From NCBI GenBank assembly GCA_951812925.1, contig OX638368.1, forward strand, positions 120,861,309 through 120,925,308: a stretch of DNA of 64,000 nucleotides. The letters are read 5' to 3'. Numbering within the stretch: position 1 is the stretch's first letter; every line of letters begins with the position of its first letter. Positions 57,965 through 64,000 of this stretch are shown piece after piece. Under the pieces are notes generated by a model. It searched no databases and had not been told where the DNA came from. It saw nothing but the letters and a program-made list of their open reading frames with translations. The stretch comes from Calliopum simillimum (lineage: Eukaryota > Arthropoda > Insecta > Diptera > Lauxaniidae). Position numbers and translations under genes: made by a program.

Positions 57965-58408
57965 TTAGCTGTTGAGATTGCGCCACTTGCGATTCTTCCA
58001 TTGATCGTACACTCCATCATTTCTGATGGACCACTTGGTGGGATTGGGTGCATCAGCCCAGTTCTTAACATATACATCCCAACCGACGCGTTGACCGTAC
58101 CAATCCATGTTGCACCAAAATTGCGTGGTGGGTCTTCTGTGAAATGCCCATGCGATTTTATCACCAGGTTTCACCCATAAGCCGTCGTCGCCCCCGATTT
58201 TATCATCTGCAGAGGCACACCACAAGTGAGCGTGATGCATACCTTCGTTGTGCACTTCAACCACCCAAGACTCGGCTCTGTCTATTATTTTGAGTAGGCC
58301 TCCTATAACATTAACGCCGATGGCTGCTATAACAAAAGGATTGCAAAATACGGTCGTAAGCTGCGTAGTCACCAGCAAAATTGCCACAATAGCGCACTTG
58401 ACGTTCAT
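57965..58408 (-). CDS. Secreted S1-like protein, copy 7
   Basis: Intronless ORF of 147 aa, differing from copy 4 at S19T, G22C, A32V, K57M, R90H and K118A. Signal peptide about 1-22, with Cys instead of Gly at the predicted cleavage position, so processing could be shifted. Hydrophobic segment 23-43, then the complete S1-like domain with Cys64 and Cys99. The promoter upstream is intact. Downstream, the original 3' UTR is displaced by a 1.4-kb fold-back element that starts 39 bp after the stop, so the transcript may use a poly(A) site inside that element. Family assignment by motif; biological role unknown. Confidence 0.82.
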   Translation of the reverse strand: MNVKCAIVAILLVTTQLTTVFCNPFVIAAIGVNVIGGLLKIIDRAESWVVEVHNEGMHHAHLWCASADDKIGGDDGLWVKPGDKIAWAFHRRPTTQFWCNMDWYGQRVGWDVYVKNWADAPNPTKWSIRNDGVYDQWKNRKWRNLNS

Positions 58409-58595
58409 GATGAAACTCTTCTCCGATTTGATTTTATATGCCGGTATATCTCTCTAGAGTCTGTACTTTGTATAAAAAAGGTGAAGTTGCTAATGCCCAA
58501 GTAAGCAATGCACTAATAACTTTGTGAACGCGTTACATTGTTTATATACACATTCTCGTTGAGAATTAGTGATAACGATTTGACGTCACACCATA
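58409..58595 (-). promoter_or_regulatory. Promoter and leader of S1-like gene 7
   Basis: TGACGTCA at 58581-58588, 173 bp before the ATG. TATA complement GTTTATATA at 58540-58548. Nearly identical to copy 4. Confidence 0.65.
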
Positions 58596-58749
58596 TGGAT
58601 GCTTTCTGAAAAAAAAAAAAAAAAAAACAATATGAACATTTGTAATTGAATCGTTCATTTCAAAAACCTCTTAAGTCTCAATTTTTCCAAATGTGGATTT
58701 TTTTTTGCTGCGGACATTGGACGCAGGCTTGCAATGTTAATGTCCCTAA

Positions 58750-59392
58750 AACAGTGTCGAAAAATCTGTCACTAAAAAAGTGTTGAAAAATGTATCGCCA
58801 AAAAGTGTCGACAAATGTGTCGCGAAAAAGTGTTGAAAATCGATCATCAAGAAAAGTTTCAAGTATTGTATCGCTACAACATGTTGAATTATCTGTAACC
58901 AAAAAAGTGTCCAAAAATGTATCACCAAAAAACGTGTCGGCAAAAAAAAAGTCACCAAAACGTGTTTTGAAAATCTGCCACCACGAAAGTGTCGAAAAAT
59001 GTGTCATCAAAAAAAGTGTTGGAAGATGTTTCACCAAAAAAGTGTTGAAAAATGTGTCGGCAAAAAAAGTGTAAAAAATCTGTAACCAAAAAAGTGTCGA
59101 AAGATGAATTACCGAAAAAGTCACCAAAACAGTGCCGAAGAAAGGGTTGAAAATGTGTTGGCAAAAAACTTTCGAAAAATCTGTCACCAAAAAAGTGTCG
59201 AAAAATATGTTGGAGGAAAAGTGTCGAAAAATTTATCATCAAAAATGATCGAAAAATCTGTCACCAAAAAAGTGTCAAAAAATCTTCCACCAAAAAAAAA
59301 AAAGACGAAAAATGTATCACCAGAAATGTGTTGGAAAATGTTTCGCCAAAAAAGTGTTGGAAATATTTGTCGCAAAAAAAGTGTCTTGAAAT
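58750..59392. repeat. 26-bp minisatellite upstream of S1-like gene 7
   Basis: Same unit and same position as at 20346 and 29467, with about 24 units. Open frames here are artefacts of the repeat. Confidence 0.8.
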
Positions 59393-59499
59393 TTAAATTT
59401 TTGATATTTAATCTTTACACAGCTGATCCCAAGAAAAAAATCTTTAAAAATTAGTTTACTTATGAATGCCATAGGTTGTTATGATTCCTGAAAAATTGT

Positions 59500-60705
59500 A
59501 ATTTGTGACTTAAGTCATTTTTGCAATGATCGATTCAATTTGAATCCATCGATTCATATAGTGTGGGGTTTTCCTATAAAATTTAAGAAGAAAAAAGGGT
59601 ATAAGGTTGTTGGGTTTTTTGCATTTTATTATATATTATAGTCATTTCACGCGAATCGGGCATGGAAAATAATGTGGAGTTCTTAAATTTGTTCATATTC
59701 GGGTCACATGTGCTACTGGATTACAAGCATGTTATGAAAGTAGTGAAGCTTATTTTCCGCAATAAAGGTTAAAAGACCGAGGCACTTTTTTGTGAAACTT
59801 GTTCCTTCACATATTTTGCGAAAGATTTTTGGCGCCACATTGCGGTAAGTCCCATTATATCTCGCAAGTAATAAAAACTATTTTGATGAAATATAGTGGG
59901 TAAGGGTCGATTGTAAATGCCAGACTCTGGTCTTTGAAATTTGCTTTTTTATCAAACAGCAAAATTGTACAATGTACATTAATTACAGTAATAAAAATAC
60001 AAATGACCCGAATATGCATAAATTTCAGAACCCCACATATTTCCCATGCTCGCTTCGTGTGAAATGCCAGATAGTCTACTCAGTTGCTTTGTTTTCATAT
60101 ATTTAGTTTGGTATATATAACAGCAACTATCTGATTCGTTTCGTTTTTTAATAATTTCGCTTTCCACAAATATTTGCCGTTTGTTAATTAGAATTTGATT
60201 AAATAAATAAAATAAAACATTTTGATTTTATTTAAAAGTGAGTAAGGTTAAGACTTTTAAAGAATTTTAGAACGATTTCTTAGAATTGCAAAAATTAAGA
60301 AGAAGTGAATTTACTATCTCTGTCTGATTAGTTAATAATAGCACAGGTTAACAACAAAAAAATTAATAAAATAAAAATGTTGACTAAATCCACGTGCTGA
60401 AAACAACGTGGTACTACATGTTGCTTTATGACGTTAGAATCTCGAGATATACTTGCTTTGAAGTGTAAAAGTCACCGCTTTGATGCATAAAGTGCCCTTC
60501 CAGAGATCATATCTTGAAGTCTAGTGATCCCATTAGAAAATAAAAACTAATGTTAAATAAGGAAGATTATATCTATTCCATGATATTAGCAGAAGTGCAT
60601 TATACCACTTCCTCGAAGTGCGCTTTATACATATATCGAAAGAGCGATATTTGTACTCGAAATCTTGTGAGGGAGATCTGAAGCAAAAGCTGCTATAAAA
60701 GGAGG
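59500..60705. repeat. Conserved inverted-repeat block and distal unit, copy 7
   Basis: Arms at about 59640-59710 and 59995-60070, homologous to 21460-22190. The distal part (60120-60705) aligns with 31725-32331. No gene seen. Confidence 0.6.
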
Positions 60706-60795
60706 TGCATAAAGTGAGCCATGTAGGTGTGACGAATTTCGATATTTTTTGGTTGGGAATTTCGAGCTACTTTCGAGCTTTTCAAGAATAATTGT
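60706..60795. mobile_element. FB-like element, left-end stub
   Basis: AGGTGCATAAAGTGAGCCATG and CGAGCTACTTTCGAGCTTTTC match the left end of 14540-15918. Unrelated DNA follows at about 60795. Confidence 0.6.
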
Positions 60796-61018
60796 TTTGC
60801 ATACACGGAGATAAAAACAAGTACTCGTACTTTATTTTTCATAAATTTTACCAGAATTTCAAGTCAGAATAGTGACAACTTTACACCGAAATAAATTTCA
60901 CCTTACTTTTTTAGCCAATTCAGAATGTATGTTTTCTAGTAATTTTTTTGAAAAAATTGGCGTGATATTTACCTTACTGTAGGTATAGTTCAAACAACAA
61001 AAAAAAAAAAAAAACAAA
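60796..61018. other. Intergenic, no gene seen
   Basis: AT-rich with a poly(A) run near 61000-61015. Confidence 0.4.
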
Positions 61019-61214
61019 CTAGTAAGGGTGTAAAATTTGGCCTGGCCAAACATTAAATACCCTACACTGCAGTATTTTTAAAACTTTGCTCATATGGGAG
61101 GTGCTACGCTCTCTTGTCCGAGTTCACCCAGTTTTTGTTCAGAGCTTGCACTTATAGTTTTAAGTGTCTGAGTGAAAAACGTTTTCAGTATAGCGTTTTG
61201 AAGCTTTTGCTTAT
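61019..61214 (-). mobile_element. Helentron-like element, copy A5, interrupted by a LINE
   Basis: CTAGTAAGGGTGTAAAATTT through GCGTTTTGAAGCTTTTGCTT matches copy A4 almost exactly, then stops at the LINE tail. The rest should lie beyond the window on the other side of the LINE. Confidence 0.65.
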
Positions 61215-61565
61215 AATAATAATAATAATAATCGAGTTTAGCTACGGCAGCTAATAGCCTTCTTAGCCAATTAGCAGAAAAAGGCTATAAATTAAATTTT
61301 TAGCTTTTTATAAAACTTTCTGAAATAAGGGATAAAAAACCATGCAAGTTATATTTTGTTTCGTGTCCCGTAGCTATATCACACTTTCACAACATACCGC
61401 TCTAGCCTATATGTATATAAATATGTAAGAGTATTTTCATACACCTGCATATAAATATTCATACAAATCAAAGATGGGATGTTTGAAAAAATTTAACCCT
61501 GCAAGCTGTTTGGCTCGGCAAGGGTTGTCATACGATTAAGAGGCTGATAAAATAATTGCGGAGAA

Positions 61566-63380
61566 TTACGTTCGCTTCTTCGATTCAAAAAAAAAAAAAA
61601 GGGACCCAGTGATAAGTTGGTGCAAATAAAGAATATCTGCATTATCTCTGCGTTCCCGTAGAGACTGCATTTTAAGTAGCTTCAAACGATCCTCATATGG
61701 AGGAAGATTTGAAGAACCAACCCAATTTAGGCCATTCAGAGCAAATCGAATAAATTTTTTTTGGATTCTTTCGATTCTATCAATATGAACATTATAAAAT
61801 GGTGACCAAACTTGAATAGCGTACTCCAAGTGAGGACGCACAATCGTATTATATAAAGTTATCGTTACTAATGAATTATTAAATTCTTTGGCCCACCTTT
61901 TTATAAAGCCAAGCAGAGAAGCTGCTTATTTTGTCATCAAAACAGACACCTATTGTAGATCTTTTACAAAATACACACGACAAATGTTTTCGTCTTTCAA
62001 TACATAATCATATTTTATATTGTTTTTCTTCCTAGAAAACGTTATTGTTTGGCATTTATCAAGATTTAGATGCAAGTTATTTTTAAAGCACCACGTTTCA
62101 AATGATTTCAAATCAGACTGAAGCACAACAGTATCGTTATTTTCCCACACGGACTTAAAAATTTTCAAATCATCCGCGTAAATTAGCAAATTAGGGTTTT
62201 TAATGATATGGGTTACATCATTTATAGCCCAGATAAATAGTAACGGTCCTAGGTGACTACCTTGTGGGACACCTGAAGTCGCCGTAAAGGAAGAAGGTAA
62301 CACTTTACGAAATCTTACTTGACATGATCGATCTAATAAATAAGATTCAATCCAGCCGATGAAGATGGAAGGAAATCCAAGTTTTTCTAATTTAAACATA
62401 GTTAAACTATGTGGTAGCTTATCAAATGCTTTACTAAAGTCTGTGTAGACGCAGTCAACTTGGCAGCCAGAGTCTAGTGAACTCAAAGCGAAAGAAGAAA
62501 AATCAAGAAGGTTCCAGGTTGTAGATCTACCATTAACAAATCCATGCTTACGTGTTGAAATGATTTCACTGCAGTGGACTTTGACTTGATCATAGATAAT
62601 CTTTTCAAAAAGTTTGGGAATTACCGATAACTTAGCTATTGGTCGACAGTTAAACACATCACTTTTACATCCCTTTTTAAATATAGGACTTATAAACGAT
62701 TTTTTCCATTGTTTAGGAAAATAGCTATCATTTAAAGATTTATTAAATAAAAAACTGAACGACTGGCTCAAAATTGAGCTACAATTAACAAGTACTATGG
62801 CAGGTATGCCATCAGGTCGTGGGCAAGAATTATCTTTAACTGATAAAATATATTTCACTATAAGCTCAGGTGAAAATGAAAACTCAGTCATTGAAACTAT
62901 TGGATCATTATCCATGTATTCGAAATAATTTGCATCAGGAGAAAATTGATCTGTTGAAAATGATTTTTTGAACAAGTCGGCAAACAGCTCGGCAATAATT
63001 TTAGAGTTATTTGTATACCCTTCCGATGCCTTGAATTCGGACGGAAACCCGTCCGAGTTTTTTCTAGAATTAATAAAACCCCAAAAGTTTTTGGGGTCTT
63101 GTAAAATATTCAACTTCATTTTATTCATATAATCATAATAAGCTGAAGCTGATTTCAATTTAAATTCCTGAAACAAACGATCGTATGTCTCAAGGTCATT
63201 TTGATTTTGACTGCTGACGTATTTTTTCCAAGCTCTATTTCGACAATTTCGTATTTTTTTCAACTCTTTCGAATACCAGGGGTATGATGAATTATCGAGT
63301 TTTTTTATAGTACTTGGTACAGACAATGATATTGCTAAAGATAGTTCACTGTAAAAAAGGTAATACAGGTATCTAGGCAA
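61566..63380 (-). pseudogene. LINE reverse transcriptase region
   Basis: The open stretch 63380-61950 (476 codons) carries the reverse transcriptase. Visible motifs are PDGIPAIVLVNC, FSKAFDKLPHS, SGVPQGSHLGPLLF and the catalytic YADDLKIF (about 62159-62187). It ends at VKDLQ, where at least two frame shifts occur between 61955 and 61870. The frame then resumes as RPHLEYAIQVWSP and IERIQKKFIRFAL, the usual C-terminal RT connection. In active LINEs this copies the RNA at the nicked target site. Here it is broken. Confidence 0.85.
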
Positions 63381-64000
63381 TTGTCATTGAAAACATTTAG
63401 CATGTTGCTTAGCTTGTTTTCCAAAATAGCATTCAGCTTCACAAAGTCAGCTTTTTTAAAATTATATTCAAAAATTTTAGTCGGTGAATTTGATTCAAGT
63501 AAATTATTATTGTCGATTTGAAATAAAATACTCAATGGAGGATGATAGGCATCAACCACAGATAGGGCATGGAAAGCATTTTCGACTACGATATTGTTAC
63601 TATCAGTAGCCAAAACGAAGTCAAGTTGTCGCCCATGAACATTTTTTATACAACTAATTTGTTGTAAATTGGTTAAAATTTCATCAACAAAAATATGTGT
63701 CATCCTCAGATAAAGTCCATTTAAGGCCAGGTAAATTAAAATCACCCAACAATAAAATGTCGTCGTTATCGTAGAGCTCACTGATAATAGTACCTACGGC
63801 AGATTGTCATAGACTTCAGTAATACTATCAGAAGGTATATAAGCGTTAAAAATGTATAAAAAAGATTTTCTAAGTAAAACTTTAACGCAGATAATCTCCA
63901 AATCAGGCGCACAAGGTATTTCGACCAGTGAACTTGTCAAATAATTTTTAATAGCTATAAGTACACCTCCACTAACAGGGGAGAAATCATCCTTATATAT
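63381..64000 (-). pseudogene. LINE endonuclease region, partial
   Basis: On the minus strand, SGGVLIAIKNYLTSS and YIFNAYIPSDS (about 63980-63790), then LLLGDFNLPGL (about 63760-63725), then RQLDFVLATD and SVVDAYHPPLSI (63630-63500). GDFN and the final D/H residues are the signature of the APE-type endonuclease that nicks target DNA. A stop and shift near 63790 separate the first part. The N-terminus is outside the window. Confidence 0.75.

Larger units (their letters stand above)
61215..64000 (-). mobile_element. Non-LTR retrotransposon (LINE), decayed, 5' end beyond window
   Basis: The 3' end is a short (TTA)n tract on the minus strand (61215-61234). Upstream in order are RT C-terminal region, reverse transcriptase and an apurinic-type endonuclease that continues past 64000. 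Jockey/I-type architecture is likely; the clade is not decided. Several frameshifts show it is inactive. Confidence 0.85.

Noticed and set aside
58678..59454. Open frames of 170, 116 and 96 codons on both strands
   Set aside because: Same minisatellite; both strands are open because the unit lacks stops.

Overview
The window is AT-rich animal nuclear DNA, most likely from a higher fly (Diptera, Brachycera). The main clue is a four-exon gene for a secreted serine protease with a gastrulation-defective (gd) type N-terminal region, which has consensus splice sites and short introns apart from one TE-filled intron. Most of the rest is a dense, nested deposit of DNA transposons, fold-back MITEs, Helentron-like repeats and one LINE. 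The species cannot be named from this sequence alone.

The notable coding content is a family of small, intronless, secreted-type genes at 426-869 (+), 6579-6938 (-), 11452-11895 (-), 19563-20006 (-), 28687-29130 (-) and 57965-58408 (-), plus a broken copy at 37057-37382 (-). The proteins are normally 147 aa: signal peptide, short hydrophobic segment, then a domain whose motif order matches the plant self-incompatibility S1 / S-protein homologue (SPH) family. All copies share one promoter plan: a CRE-like TGACGTCA about 173 bp upstream of the ATG, a TATA box at about -140, and a conserved leader. The array looks like a lineage-specific expansion of a plant-type secreted domain in an insect. 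One member has lost its signal peptide and one promoter has lost its gene.

Layout: 1-12 kb holds three divergent family copies separated by a hAT-like element, a fold-back element, Helentron-like repeats and a Tc1-like element. 12-18.3 kb is a TE nest: a mariner fragment split by a Harbinger-like MITE with CAG target duplication and an FB-like fold-back with 9-bp target duplication, followed by a TAA-type fold-back. 18.3-37.8 kb contains three related segmental duplicates (around the genes at 19.6, 28.7 and 37.1 kb), each with shared 3' and 5' flanks. Two of the three also carry a 26-bp minisatellite and a conserved inverted-repeat block. A fourth duplicate lies at 56.1-60.8 kb. 38-46 kb is repeats only. 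46.4-53.3 kb is the protease gene, with several elements in its 4.6-kb intron 1. 61.2-64.0 kb is a decayed endonuclease/reverse-transcriptase LINE running off the right edge.

Comparing the duplicates gives empty sites for four insertions, which defines their target duplications directly: AA, TAA, TAA and CGTC. The genes do not form an operon. The S1-like genes probably act outside the cell as a multigene family, and the protease is an independent neighbour.
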